A stretch of DNA of 64,000 nt from Mojavia pulchra JT2-VF2 (GCA_019359325.1 JAHHHN010000022.1:1-64000), one strand, 5' to 3'. Numbered from the stretch's first letter, positions 1 to 8,814 are shown. The notes: generated by a model from the sequence alone, not told the origin. Translations and numbers: made by a program.

Positions 1-390
1 TCAGAACTCCGTTAATCAGTATCTGAGGTGGATGAACGAGTATTAGAACTCCGTTAATCAGTATCTGAGGTGGATGAACGAGTATTAGAACTCCGTTAAT
101 CAGTATCTGAGGTGGATGAACGAGTATTAGAACTCCGTTAATCAGTATCTGAGGTGGATGAACGAGTATCAGAACTCCGTTAATCAGTATCTGAGGTGGA
201 TGAACGAGTATCAGAACTCCGTTAATCAGTATCTGAGGTGGATGAACGAGTATTAGAACTCCGTTAATCAGTATCTGAGGTGGATGAACGAGTATTAGAA
301 CTCCGTTAATCAGTATCTGAGGTGGATGAACGAGTATCAGAACTCCGTTAATCAGTATCTGAGGTGGATGAACGAGTATCAGAACTCCGT
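1..390. repeat. 42-bp tandem repeat array, nine full units, open at the left edge
   Basis: Units begin AGAACTCCGTTAATCAGTAT at 3, 45, 87, 129, 171, 213, 255, 297 and 339, with a 10-bp partial unit at 381-390. Units are identical except the last base, which is T or C; the order from position 2 is C,T,T,T,C,C,T,T,C,C. There are no spacers, so it is not a CRISPR. The period is 14 codons or four helical turns. The plus frame NSVNQYLRWMNEY stops wherever the variable base makes TAG. One minus frame is open throughout but has no ATG, GTG or TTG. The array probably grows and shrinks by slippage. It resembles the LTRR class of cyanobacterial repeats in style, though the LTRR unit I know of is 37 bp. 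Confidence 0.95.
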
Positions 391-641
391 GAGCGAATAT
401 TTGATACTAAGGAAAGGGTGGGCATCGTGTCCGCCCACAAGTCTTTGGATTTAAAATAGTCAAAACTTCCGCAGCAACAGCCAAAATCACTCTAAAGTTG
501 GGCATTCGTTGTCGAGTACAGAAGCCCAAGCGTAAAGTATAGCCTAATACTAATTCGTAATTCACAAAGCCAGACTAAATCTAGGTTTCTAGGTTTGAAT
601 CTGTTGCGGAATTTTAAAGAATTGGTGTAATGAGGGGTAGT
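391..641. other. Intergenic stretch with a hairpin and a dispersed-repeat end
   Basis: No gene seen. A GTGGGC...GCCCAC hairpin at 418-438 lies downstream of the minus-strand gene at 642 and may end it. The stretch 597-630 (GAATCTGTTGCGG ... TTGGTGTAA) recurs in slightly changed form at 57701-57733, so it is one end of a dispersed repeat. Confidence 0.5.
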
Positions 642-1070
642 TCACTCACTGGGTTTATTAAATAGTTCTAGAATTTGTCGGCAAATTTGTTTTAGCTTGT
701 CCTCGACTTGAGTAGAAGGTATAGACGCGCCGACAATACTCCAGTTATGCACCGTAGAAAGCCGCCACGCCTCACCACGGTGGTCAAATGCAGCAACTTC
801 CACACCGATCGCACGTCGTAATTTACTTATCGGGTCTTGATAAAATCGAATTTGAATCAAAACGCTACGACTACGCCAGGATTTACTGATACCAGGAAAG
901 TGAAAGCCGATATCTATCGAATCTGGATCAACTAACTCCCTCGTTTCCGGATCGTTCTTCCAGGGTTTAAGATCCGATTTGGCATCAGGAAACTCATATT
1001 TAAACAAATTAACTACCGTAGCAATCTTGCTGGCGAGTTCAAGGTTAGTAGCCTGTTCAGATGCGTTCAC
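642..1070 (-). CDS. Conserved hypothetical protein, 142 aa
   Basis: I do not recognise a named family. The protein is soluble with no signal peptide or membrane segment, and has mixed alpha/beta character with a basic, tryptophan-containing middle (SKSWRSRSVLIQIRF) and a helical C-terminus. The start is GTG at 1070, preceded by AGGAGTG about eight bases upstream, a good Shine-Dalgarno that supports this start. It stands alone between the tandem repeat and psbQ, and is divergent from psbQ. Amino-acid composition and the ribosome binding site suggest a real gene. Function unknown. Confidence 0.65.
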   Translation of the reverse strand: MNASEQATNLELASKIATVVNLFKYEFPDAKSDLKPWKNDPETRELVDPDSIDIGFHFPGISKSWRSRSVLIQIRFYQDPISKLRRAIGVEVAAFDHRGEAWRLSTVHNWSIVGASIPSTQVEDKLKQICRQILELFNKPSE

Positions 1071-1442
1071 GAATAAACACTCCTATATTGCATCGGCGTA
1101 TGAAAAATGTGACAATAGAAAACCGCCAGAAGGCTTATCTTATTAGTGTTTCAGCTTATCAAGGTCTTTTGTGTTTAGCAACTTTGAAATTATGTTTTCC
1201 TAACAATCATTATTAACAAAAGCTGCCAAAAACTTTATTGAAGTTTTTGGACAAGCAATACATATTGAGTAATTATACTTAAAATTTTTAAAATGTAAGC
1301 GGTCAATTGGCTATTTTGAGAAAATACGAAGCAAGTATCAAAAATTTTGCCGAAAATCCTTTGCTGGTAAGAAGTATATATTACGGTAGCGATCTAAAAT
1401 TACACTGTTAAACGGCAAACAAAAAGCAAAATATTTCAGTAT
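1071..1442. other. Divergent AT-rich intergenic region upstream of psbQ
   Basis: 372 bp between two divergent genes; it must hold the promoters of the hypothetical gene at 642 and of psbQ. No coding frame or repeat is convincing. I could not assign -35/-10 boxes with confidence. Confidence 0.4.
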
Positions 1443-1895
1443 ATGGCGCGTCAACGCTCTATTTTTTCATTGATTCTAGTATTGTTAGCAACTTTCCTCA
1501 TCAGTTGCAGCAATCCTAGTGTCGCGGTAGCACCTCCCACTTACACAACAGCTCAACTGACAAAAATCCAGGGATATGTTCCTGAGATTCAGGCTGTGCG
1601 CGATCGCTCAGAAGAACTGAGAAAGTTAATCGAACGAAAAGATTGGATAGATGTGGGTAATTTTATCCATGGCCCGGTTGCAGAAGCCAGACTGAACATG
1701 ACTTATATCGCTCCTAACCTTTTACCCCAAGACCAACCCAAAGCTCGTGAAATCACGCGAGATTTTTTCAATCATTTAGTTAAAATCGATAAAGCCGCTA
1801 CTCAGCGCAATACTCAACTTGCCTTGAGTAACTCCCAAGCTGCTTTTGCAGACATTGACAAATTCCTCCAATTACTTCCTAAAACAGCCAGTTAA
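1443..1895 (+). CDS. psbQ: Photosystem II protein PsbQ (CyanoQ) lipoprotein
   Basis: 150 residues. The N-terminus is basic and then hydrophobic, ending in a lipobox LISC with the lipidated cysteine at residue 22, so the mature protein is anchored on the lumenal face of the thylakoid membrane. The rest is a four-helix-bundle type sequence containing the segment RDRSEELRKLIERKDW and a GPVAEARLNM stretch, as in cyanobacterial PsbQ. Known role of the family: an extrinsic subunit that stabilises the oxygen-evolving side of photosystem II. The length is normal. The next gene, a FAD oxidase, is on the same strand 81 bp downstream behind a 13-bp inverted repeat. Confidence 0.9.
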   Translation: MARQRSIFSLILVLLATFLISCSNPSVAVAPPTYTTAQLTKIQGYVPEIQAVRDRSEELRKLIERKDWIDVGNFIHGPVAEARLNMTYIAPNLLPQDQPKAREITRDFFNHLVKIDKAATQRNTQLALSNSQAAFADIDKFLQLLPKTAS

Positions 1896-1924
1896 GTTGA
1901 GTCATCAGTGCTGAATAAGTTATG

Positions 1925-1963
1925 AGTTAGGAGTTAGGAATCAAAAATTTCTAACTCCTAACT
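1925..1963 (+). terminator. 13-bp perfect stem-loop between psbQ and the FAD oxidase gene
   Basis: AGTTAGGAGTTAG at 1925-1937 pairs perfectly with CTAACTCCTAACT at 1951-1963 around a 13-base loop. There is no T-run, so it may be an RNA-stability hairpin or a terminator of non-classical type. The arms are built of GTTAGGA-like heptamers, i.e. STRR-derived. The right arm touches an ATG at 1965, which argues that the next gene starts at the ATG at 1977. Confidence 0.6.
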
Positions 1964-1976
1964 TATGGATAAAGTT

Positions 1977-3068
1977 ATGAGTCATGTAGTTATTATCGGT
2001 TGTGGTGTGGTTGGGGCAGCGATCGCCTATGAACTGAGTCAAGTTAAAGGTCTAAAAATCACCGTTGTTGATCGACAACCACCAGCCCAAGCTTCCACAG
2101 GTGCTGCACTCGGTGTTTTGATGGGCGTAATTAGCCAAAAAATCAAGGGTAAGGCTTGGCAGATGCGACAAACTAGTATCCAACGCTATGAAACCTTGAT
2201 TCCCGAACTAGAAGCCATAACAAATCGCAAAATTCCTTTCAACCGCCAGGGAATTCTCAGCCTTTGCCTAGAAGAAGAAAATATAGCAGATTGGGAAAAG
2301 CTGCGGGAAATCCGCCACTCTCAAGGCTGGCAGTTAGAAATTTGGGATAAAGCTAAACTTCAAAATATCTGTCCTCAAATAGACAACGAAAAAATTACAG
2401 GCGCTGTCTATTCTCCTCAAGATCGCCAACTTGACCCCACAGCCCTGACTTTAGCTTTAGTTGAGGCTGCCCAACACAACGGCGTTACCTTTAAATTTGG
2501 CGTGGCTGTGCTAGATGCCCAAACTTCACCGCCATTTTGCTCCCAACTGGAAACAACAGCAGGAAAAATCTCGGCTGATTGGTTTGTAGTCGCCGCCGGG
2601 TTAGGTTCAACTCCATTAACAGCACAATTCAAGCAGATGATTGATATTCGCCCTGTGCTAGGGCAAGCATTACAAGTACACTTAGGCCATTCACTAGGAA
2701 ATCCTGACTTCCAGCCAGCAATCACTGGTAACGATGTCCACATTGTCCCTGTGGGAGATGGAGACTACTGGCTAGGTGCAACGGTGGAATTTCCTAATGA
2801 TGGGAATGAGATTCCACCCAACCAAGAATTACTGGATTCTGTAAGACAACAGGCGATCGCTTTTTGCCCAGATTTAGCTACAGCAAAGATTATCCGCACT
2901 TGGTCAGGTTTACGTCCCCGCCCCGAAGGTCGCCCAGCACCAGTTATTGGTAAACTGCCAGGGTTTGATAATGTCCTCTTAGCTACCGGACACTATCGCA
3001 ACGGCGTTTTACTAGCACCCGCAACAGCTTATGCAATTCGTGAGATGATTATTCCTATCGATTCTTAA
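1977..3068 (+). CDS. FAD-dependent oxidoreductase, DAO family (glycine oxidase ThiO-like)
   Basis: About 363 residues. The N-terminal dinucleotide-binding motif GCGVVG (residues 8-13) and a following acidic strand end (VVDR) are typical of FAD-binding D-amino-acid oxidase relatives. The C-terminus has WSGLRPRPEGRPAPVIG and GHYRNGVLLAPATA, the pattern seen in ThiO-type glycine oxidases, which make iminoacetate for thiamine synthesis. Many Nostocales also carry a ThiO-ThiG fusion, so this copy may act on another amine. An in-frame ATG lies 12 bp upstream at 1965 but sits against the hairpin arm with no ribosome site; GGATAAAG precedes the ATG at 1977. The substrate is inferred only by family. 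Confidence 0.82.
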   Translation: MSHVVIIGCGVVGAAIAYELSQVKGLKITVVDRQPPAQASTGAALGVLMGVISQKIKGKAWQMRQTSIQRYETLIPELEAITNRKIPFNRQGILSLCLEEENIADWEKLREIRHSQGWQLEIWDKAKLQNICPQIDNEKITGAVYSPQDRQLDPTALTLALVEAAQHNGVTFKFGVAVLDAQTSPPFCSQLETTAGKISADWFVVAAGLGSTPLTAQFKQMIDIRPVLGQALQVHLGHSLGNPDFQPAITGNDVHIVPVGDGDYWLGATVEFPNDGNEIPPNQELLDSVRQQAIAFCPDLATAKIIRTWSGLRPRPEGRPAPVIGKLPGFDNVLLATGHYRNGVLLAPATAYAIREMIIPIDS

Positions 3069-3090
3069 TAAAAACATAACTTTTTCAAGA

Positions 3091-3108
3091 AAGGCAGTCC
3101 TCTGCCTT
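3091..3108 (+). terminator. Short intercistronic hairpin
   Basis: AAGGCAG-TCCT-CTGCCTT, a 7-bp stem with a 4-base loop, lies in the 60-bp gap between the FAD oxidase and the hydrolase gene. No T-run follows, so it more likely marks an RNA end or protects a processed transcript than acts as a strong terminator. Confidence 0.4.
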
Positions 3109-3128
3109 CTAGTTGATAGGAAAATAGC

Positions 3129-3980
3129 GTGTCATTAACAGAACATAAAATAACAGTAGATTCTTTAGATTGGTTCTATCGTGAAGCTTTACCAATTGGT
3201 AGAAGTGACTTATTACCTGTAGTATTGCTGCACGGCATAGTCTCACAAAGTTACAGTTGGCGTAATATTATGCCTGCTTTGGCGAACCAAGGTACAAGAG
3301 CGATCGCCCCAGATTGGATTGGTTATGGCTTCTCTGCCACACCCGAAAAACGAGATTTTGCTTACACTTCTGATGCTTTTATTACAGCTTTAGAAGGATT
3401 TATTAAAGCTCTAGAACTTGAACGATTTTCTTTAGTTGTGCAAGGTTTTTTAGGTTCAGTAGGATTACAATACGCTCTACGTCACCCCGAACAAATTGCC
3501 AATTTAGCTATTTTAAATACACCAATTTCAACTACTGCTAAATTACCCTGGAAAATTAAACAAATGGGTTTACCTTTAGCAGGAGAAATGATGACCCAAG
3601 ACCCACTTTTAGTTGATAGAACTTTAGAAGGTGGTAGCCGTTACCGCATCGAAGATAAAGATTTAGATGTTTATCGCAAACCATTTTTGAAAAGTTCTGC
3701 ACCTGGGCGGAGCCTTCTAGCAACTATTCGGAATTTACAACTCGACTCAGCCATGACAGAAATTACATCTGGCTTTAAACAATGGCAAGAACCAATTTTG
3801 ATTCAATGGGGCATGATTGACCCTTGGTTACCTGTAGAGATCGCAGAAAATTTTGCCAATTCTGTTCCAAACGCTGAATTAGTAAAACTGAATAACGTTG
3901 GTCATTACCCTCAAGAACACTATCACGAGGTAATTCTGCAAGACCTTTTACCTTTTGTGCGTCGTGCTAAATCTAGTTGA
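3129..3980 (+). CDS. Alpha/beta-fold hydrolase homologue lacking the catalytic nucleophile
   Basis: 283 residues with the alpha/beta-hydrolase plan of the haloalkane-dehalogenase/epoxide-hydrolase branch: oxyanion HG at residues 35-36 (VVLLHG), PDWIGYGFS near 61-69, an acid strand ILIQWGMIDPW and a catalytic-type histidine in NNVGHYPQEH. The nucleophile elbow, normally VVQDWGG or GHSMGG, reads VVQGFLGSVG (103-112), so the Asp/Ser position is Gly106. Ser110 is nearby but out of register with the elbow. It may be inactive, or have become a binding or light-related protein. Starts at GTG 3129 with AGGA eight bases before. It follows the FAD gene by 60 bp and may be cotranscribed. Confidence 0.8.
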   Translation: MSLTEHKITVDSLDWFYREALPIGRSDLLPVVLLHGIVSQSYSWRNIMPALANQGTRAIAPDWIGYGFSATPEKRDFAYTSDAFITALEGFIKALELERFSLVVQGFLGSVGLQYALRHPEQIANLAILNTPISTTAKLPWKIKQMGLPLAGEMMTQDPLLVDRTLEGGSRYRIEDKDLDVYRKPFLKSSAPGRSLLATIRNLQLDSAMTEITSGFKQWQEPILIQWGMIDPWLPVEIAENFANSVPNAELVKLNNVGHYPQEHYHEVILQDLLPFVRRAKSS

Positions 3981-4056
3981 TGCTGTAGCGTTGTTGATTG
4001 AAAATATGAATTTGTCTCACGCAGAGGCGCAATTTCTGAATTTCATATCCTACAGA

Positions 4057-4207
4057 ACTTACGCACTCAGATCCCCCAACCCCCTTAGAAAAGGGCAGCC
4101 CTGCGCCCTTGCGGGTTCCCCGACTCCCTCAGTGGCGTGGCTTTAGACTTTCCCCCTTTTTAAGGGGGGCTAGGGGGGATCAGGGTTTTAGGCTTCAGTG
4201 CGTAAGT
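4057..4207. mobile_element. MITE-like element, 151 bp, with ACTTACGCACT terminal inverted repeats
   Basis: ACTTACGCACT at 4057-4067 is the reverse complement of AGTGCGTAAGT at 4197-4207. The core is GATCCCCC ... CCCCCTTAGAAAAGGG ... CCCCCTTTTTAAGGGGGG ... GGGGGGATC, which folds on itself and recurs inside two other elements in this window with different ends (41102-41224, 52174-52335). No coding capacity. It lies between convergent genes. Confidence 0.75.
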
Positions 4208-4253
4208 CCTATCCTAGTTCAGCAACGCCAAAAAGCCTCTTTCCCCCTGCTCC

Positions 4254-4310
4254 CTGCCCCCTGCTCACCTGCGGTCTAAATGATAAATCTTTAACTGGAC
4301 ACGATATCAC
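4254..4310. repeat. Half copy of the GGACACGATATCA dispersed repeat
   Basis: This segment, ending in TGGACACGATATCA at 4297-4310, matches 56540-56594 closely. The 56464-56594 copy is a full element with inverted ends; here only the right half is present, and it overlaps the 3' end of the MFS gene. Confidence 0.55.
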
Positions 4311-5494
4311 TTGCCTCTTACCGAATGTTGCACCAGCCAGTAATGTAAGCCCACTATTAAGAGCGCCAATGGCAGCATCAACATTGGGATAATTTCTAAA
4401 CTTGCCCAACTTGCAATCCAGCCTGCTCCAGTGGGTATGATCGCTGCTCCAAAACTGGCGACGCTGGTGGCGAAGCTAACAGCCGCAGGAACGAGGGCAT
4501 CTGGTAATCGTTGAGGAATTAACCAGATAGTGGCGGGAAAGATTGCTGCTAATGCAAAGCCAATCAACGGTAAGCTAATCGATTGATCTGGCAGTTGCCA
4601 CCAGGCGAGTAATCCAATCATCAGAAGACTGAGCGACATAGTGATTGTGCGGACTGCCCCAAGCGATTGCAAGAAATAACCTAAGATGAAACGTCCGAAT
4701 GTTAACCCTAGCCAGTAAGCACTAACGCTGTAACCCGCAACGAGTTCGGGAGTGTGGCGAGCGACGGATTGTACAGTGTATGCCCAGTTGCCGATGCAGG
4801 CTTCTATGCCAACATAAACTAGCAGGAGTAGCCCAGTTAGCAGGACTATCGGCGTTTGGAGCGATCGCCCCAGATTCTCTAACGCAGTTGTATTCGATGC
4901 CGATACCTTTACTGTCATTGGTGTGTAGCGGTAGATGATTACGCCCAGCACACTTACAATCAATAGGCTGACGATGCAGGCTAACACCCAATAAACTTGC
5001 CGCCAGTTCATGCCAACTGCTAACAAAGTAGTAGCGATCGCCGGGCCACAGAATGCACCAATACCATAGAAAGCATGAAGCAAACCTATCAGATTGGCAC
5101 TGCGCGAATCTTGCACAATGTAGGTGTTAATCCCTGCATCAATCAGCCCAATGCCCAATCCCAGCAGGCTTCCGGCAGCAACCATAAGCAACCAGTAAGG
5201 TGAGGTGGCGTAGATTATCAGCGCCATTGTCAGCGCAACCGCAGCAATCAATAACATTCGCGCTAAACCTAGACGGCTACTCACCAGACTGCTGGTGAAT
5301 GCGGCCAGAATGTAGCCGCTAATTTGGCTAACAAACAGTAAGGTGACGGTTGCTGGAGTCAGGTTATAGGTAGACACAATCGAGGGGAGAAGAATCCCTA
5401 ATCCAGCTTCGGCGATGCCAATGGCAATAAAGGCATACAAGGAGAGCGCCACCCCAATCCACAGAGGTGGTAAGGTGTGTTGATTGTCTCTCAT
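4307..5494 (-). CDS. MFS transporter
   Basis: 395 residues with about twelve hydrophobic segments and no cleavable signal. The N-terminal half has the conserved short loop after helix 2 (SSRLGLARMLL) and a LGLGIGLIDAGINTYI helix of the FucP-like or multidrug-like MFS subgroups. It acts in the inner membrane as a secondary transporter; the substrate cannot be told from sequence. It is convergent with the hydrolase and divergent from hemJ, with a 140-bp gap to hemJ. Its last codons overlap a dispersed repeat copy, so the C-terminus may have been reshaped by that repeat. Confidence 0.8.
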   Translation of the reverse strand: MRDNQHTLPPLWIGVALSLYAFIAIGIAEAGLGILLPSIVSTYNLTPATVTLLFVSQISGYILAAFTSSLVSSRLGLARMLLIAAVALTMALIIYATSPYWLLMVAAGSLLGLGIGLIDAGINTYIVQDSRSANLIGLLHAFYGIGAFCGPAIATTLLAVGMNWRQVYWVLACIVSLLIVSVLGVIIYRYTPMTVKVSASNTTALENLGRSLQTPIVLLTGLLLLVYVGIEACIGNWAYTVQSVARHTPELVAGYSVSAYWLGLTFGRFILGYFLQSLGAVRTITMSLSLLMIGLLAWWQLPDQSISLPLIGFALAAIFPATIWLIPQRLPDALVPAAVSFATSVASFGAAIIPTGAGWIASWASLEIIPMLMLPLALLIVGLHYWLVQHSVRGK

Positions 5495-5634
5495 CAGTTC
5501 ACACTTCTTAATCTATCTGCGAGTTATTAATCAGTTGCCGCATGAGGTTTTACCGTAACCTGATAATGAGGGTACTTGCGACTATTTAGGCAATAGCTAC
5601 TCTACAACAAGTTGAGACAGGCAGGTTACAATTC

Positions 5635-6219
5635 ATGGCTTATTCCTGGTTTAAAGCGTTTCATATTATCGGCTTTGTAGTCTGGTTTGCTGGTTTATTC
5701 TACCTAGTACGTCTTTTTATCTATCACGTTGAAGCGAACCAAGAACCAGAACCAGCACGCACGATACTGAAAAATCAGTATCAAATTATGGAAAAACGCC
5801 TCTACAGTATCATCACTACCCCAGGAATGTTGGTGACGGTAGCAATGGCAATTGGTCTTTTAACTACTGAACCAGATGTTTTAAAAGAGGGTTGGTTACA
5901 TATCAAACTGGTGTTTGTTGCCTTATTAATTGGCTATCATCATTACTGCTCTCGACTCATGAAGAAATTAGCAGCAGATGAATGCCGTTGGAATAGTCAG
6001 CAGTTACGAGCTTTAAATGAAGCTCCTACAGTCATGTTATTGGTGATTGTGTTGCTTGCCGTATTCAAGAACAATTTACCTACAGATATTACCGTTTGGG
6101 TTGTTTTTGCAGCAATTATTTTAATGGCTGTTACTATTCAGCTTTATGCTAAAAAACGCAAGCGCGATCAAGAAAAACTGACAGCACAGATCGGACAGGT
6201 TCCACAAGAACAAAGTTAG
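5635..6219 (+). CDS. hemJ: Protoporphyrinogen IX oxidase HemJ
   Basis: 194 residues, the usual length of HemJ (Synechocystis Slr1790 type). It has four to five membrane helices, His10 in the first helix (KAFHIIGFVVWFAGLFYLVR) and a second conserved block EKRLYSIITTPGMLVT, both family marks. Known role: the oxygen-independent-type oxidation of protoporphyrinogen IX to protoporphyrin IX, the last common step before haem and chlorophyll. The C-terminus is highly charged (KKRKRDQEK) and cytoplasmic. It is a single gene; the promoter must lie in the 140 bp shared with the divergent MFS gene. Confidence 0.9.
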   Translation: MAYSWFKAFHIIGFVVWFAGLFYLVRLFIYHVEANQEPEPARTILKNQYQIMEKRLYSIITTPGMLVTVAMAIGLLTTEPDVLKEGWLHIKLVFVALLIGYHHYCSRLMKKLAADECRWNSQQLRALNEAPTVMLLVIVLLAVFKNNLPTDITVWVVFAAIILMAVTIQLYAKKRKRDQEKLTAQIGQVPQEQS

Positions 6220-6408
6220 TTATTTTGAATTTCGGCAAGTTTAGGCGGTTGTTTCGTAATTCGTAATTGATGAGCAAAGAAGCTAAGTTTAGATATGGGA
6301 AATTGAGAATTTACTTCTTTTTTCAAACTCTAGCTTTAGAAAGTCATAACTACGAGTTTTTTTTTGAAATACTAAACTTGTCGAAGTATCATAGGAGGTT
6401 ATACCACG

Positions 6409-7272
6409 ATGAACAATCAGCAATTATTTAGTAATCGTGTGGCAATACTGGCGACAATGCACCAAAAGGAGAGAGTAATTGCTCCTCCTTTAGAGCAGGA
6501 GTTAGATATTAAAGTTAGAGTAACGCAAGATTTTAATACTGACGTTTTCGGCACATTTACTAGAGAAGTTAAACGTCCAGGAACTCAGATTGCAACAGCT
6601 AAATTAAAAGCACAAAAAGCACTAGATTTTACAGGTGCAACTTTAGCGATCGCCAGTGAAGGTAGCTTTGCACCTCATCCGTCTGTACCTTATATTTACT
6701 CTAATAGAGAAATAATCATTTTATTAGATAAAGAAAACAACCTCGAAATCATTGGTGAAGAGTTGTCTCTAGAAACTAATTTTAACCATCAGGTCGTGGC
6801 GAATATTCAAGAAGCGTATGATTTTGCAAAAAAAGTTGGTTTTCCTGAACATGGACTGGTTGTGAGTTGTCAGCAAACAGCCAATGATAGCAGTGAGATT
6901 ATTAAAGGTATTACTACAGAAAAAACACTTTTAGAAGCAGTTAATTGGGCATTACATAATTCCCCGGATGACAAAGCATATCTTGAAACCGATATGCGAG
7001 CGCTTTATAATCCCACGCGAATGAAAAATATCGAAAAAGCGACCTATAACTTGATAGCCAAGATTAAAAGCCTTTGTCCACAATGTTCTATACCTGGTTT
7101 TGAAATTACCAAAAGCATCAGAGGATTACCTTGTGGGTTTTGCGCTATGCCTACTAATTTGGTTTATTCTGTAATTTATCAGTGCAAAAAATGTGGTTTC
7201 ACACAAGAAAAATTGTTTCCTAATGGCATAGAGTTTGCTGATCCAGGGCAATGTATATATTGCAATCCCTGA
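6409..7272 (+). CDS. DUF6671-like zinc-ribbon protein
   Basis: 287 residues. The N-terminal two thirds is an alpha/beta domain starting with NRVAILATMHQKERVI, followed by a cysteine-rich tail with four pairs, CPQC, CGFC, CKKC and CIYC, i.e. probably two zinc ribbons. This arrangement matches my memory of the DUF6671 family, whose function is unknown; the family name is recall, the zinc ribbons are visible. A strong ribosome binding site AGGAGGT sits at about 6393-6399, ten bases before the ATG. It is a lone gene between hemJ and a small membrane protein. Confidence 0.72.
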   Translation: MNNQQLFSNRVAILATMHQKERVIAPPLEQELDIKVRVTQDFNTDVFGTFTREVKRPGTQIATAKLKAQKALDFTGATLAIASEGSFAPHPSVPYIYSNREIIILLDKENNLEIIGEELSLETNFNHQVVANIQEAYDFAKKVGFPEHGLVVSCQQTANDSSEIIKGITTEKTLLEAVNWALHNSPDDKAYLETDMRALYNPTRMKNIEKATYNLIAKIKSLCPQCSIPGFEITKSIRGLPCGFCAMPTNLVYSVIYQCKKCGFTQEKLFPNGIEFADPGQCIYCNP

Positions 7273-7648
7273 CAAACTACAAACATGGAGTGTAACTTGT
7301 ACCTGAACATAGAAAAGCCCTCTCGCCATTGACGAACAAGAGGGTAGCATTATGGTGTGAGGAACAAACTTAATGTTTGCTTTAATTCAGTGTAGCAAGT
7401 AGATGTGGCAATTACATAAAATTAGTATAAAAATTGTGCGATCGCTTTATGGATACCTTATAAATACTTATCTTTAGCCAAAGACTGGTTAGTCAGTGGC
7501 ATTAGCATTGCCTCAATAGACCTTTAAAAACCTCAAAATTGGCGAAGTGAGGAACATACCTAATTCAAGCTTAGTCCTAATGATAGGATTTTTGAATTTG
7601 CAAGTATAGCAGTTGCATATTTGAAGAGAACAAACTTCAGGAGATTCT
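7273..7648. other. Intergenic, 376 bp
   Basis: It contains weak hairpins (CCCTCT...AGAGGG at 7318-7344; TCCTA-ATGA-TAGGA followed by five T at 7575-7593) that may end transcription from the upstream gene. One HIP1-like site. No gene seen. Confidence 0.4.
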
Positions 7649-8026
7649 GTGGTGTTTTTTCAACGTGTCCGTTCCTTCTATATTTTTAGCCTTGGATTTT
7701 TGCTACTCCTATTATTTGCTAGTGGAATTTTTGCGTACCTAGTTTCGCCATTAAGAGATCCAACGTTTCAACCCGATAGTGCAAATGCAGGTTCATTAGT
7801 ACCTTGGCTACAAGGTGTGACAGAAGAACATTGGTTACTAGGTGCTAATATTTTGGCATTTTTATTATCTACCAATCTCACACTTATTCTCTGGCAAAGA
7901 TGGGTATCTAATAACAATGATTGGTTGCTACGTTTTATAAATATGGTGTTTGCATGGGTAATATTATTTAGTGTTTTTTGGATTATGTTTATGATCTACT
8001 TATTACAACAGTGGTTAGTTGATTAA
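7649..8026 (+). CDS. Small integral membrane protein, 125 aa
   Basis: Not recognised as a named family. There are three hydrophobic segments, near residues 8-32, 60-82 and 95-122, separated by polar loops, and no catalytic-looking motif. The start is GTG at 7649 with CAGGAGA about ten bases upstream; a second GTG follows directly. It stands alone. It could be a small subunit of a membrane complex, but nothing in the neighbourhood says which. Confidence 0.65.
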   Translation: MVFFQRVRSFYIFSLGFLLLLLFASGIFAYLVSPLRDPTFQPDSANAGSLVPWLQGVTEEHWLLGANILAFLLSTNLTLILWQRWVSNNNDWLLRFINMVFAWVILFSVFWIMFMIYLLQQWLVD

Positions 8027-8284
8027 GTGTATATTGCGCCGGATTCTTGGCTACTTTATATAAGCCTTGGGTTATATTCACAGCCTTCCAAGATAGCGAT
8101 CGCTAAAACATAACGCATTAAACTACTTGTTGATCGAAGCAATTTTGCGAGTTTAAACCACTACAATCCTTTTGACTGAACTGTAACAGCTATAGTACAT
8201 CACAGATGAAATTAAGCTACCATTCAAAGTAGACGAAAATCTTACATCATAAGCTTTTTGGATTTTGAATTCCGTGCAGTGGTA

Positions 8285-8710
8285 CTAGCCTCCTTGACTA
8301 AATTCCCCTGTAACTAGTAGCCACATTCTTGAAGGAGAGTAGCCTTGCACAGGATTTTTCTGGAGTGCTTTTGCCAAGATTGCTCCCAATAGCCCACGAC
8401 GAACTTCTAAATCTCTAACTCCTGATATCGCTTGTGCCCTAGAGAAATTAATAATCGCCGTATCGTAATCATCTCTATTAGCGGCAGCTTTAATCGCTAT
8501 ACGCATTAACCGACCATACTCTAAGCCATAATCTGGGTTAATCCAAAGTCTATTGGGAATGCAGTCTTTGGAGAATAGATTACCTGGTTTATTAGTGATT
8601 TGGCTGACGCATTTCAAATCCTCCTTACCAAGCACAACAGGGATATTGATCGCTGTGAAAGTAGTAATAGCAGCTACTACCACTAAAAAATGATTAAATA
8701 CTTGTTTCAC
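8285..8710 (-). CDS. Secreted hypothetical protein, 141 aa
   Basis: The N-terminus MKQVFNHFLVVVAAITTFTAINIPVVLG looks like a Sec signal peptide with cleavage near residue 28. The mature part has two cysteines (KCVSQ and KDCIP, possible disulphide) and an alpha-helical repeat-like C-terminus (RDDYDTAIINFSRAQAI) resembling a single TPR. It probably works in the periplasm or thylakoid lumen. Starts at GTG 8710 with no clear ribosome site, so the start is less certain. Function unknown. Confidence 0.62.
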   Translation of the reverse strand: MKQVFNHFLVVVAAITTFTAINIPVVLGKEDLKCVSQITNKPGNLFSKDCIPNRLWINPDYGLEYGRLMRIAIKAAANRDDYDTAIINFSRAQAISGVRDLEVRRGLLGAILAKALQKNPVQGYSPSRMWLLVTGEFSQGG

Positions 8711-8782
8711 CTATTGTTTAGTGAAATGTAAATTTACTATTCTTACTTTTGAATGATGTATGGCAAAAAAACAAGTATTATC

Positions 8783-8814
8783 AATTCATAATTCATAATT
8801 CGTAATTCCTAATT
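8783..8814. repeat. STRR array, AATTCNT heptamers
   Basis: Four heptamers AATTCAT, AATTCAT, AATTCGT, AATTCCT plus AATT in a row. Shorter relatives occur near 550, 6255 and 31245. This is a common short tandem repeat class of heterocystous cyanobacteria. Confidence 0.7.

Noticed and set aside
1-390. CRISPR array
   Set aside because: The 42-bp units are directly joined with no spacers and no cas genes are near.
3955-4146. 63-codon plus frame after the hydrolase
   Set aside because: It runs out of the end of the hydrolase gene into the MITE-like element; no independent start or conserved content.
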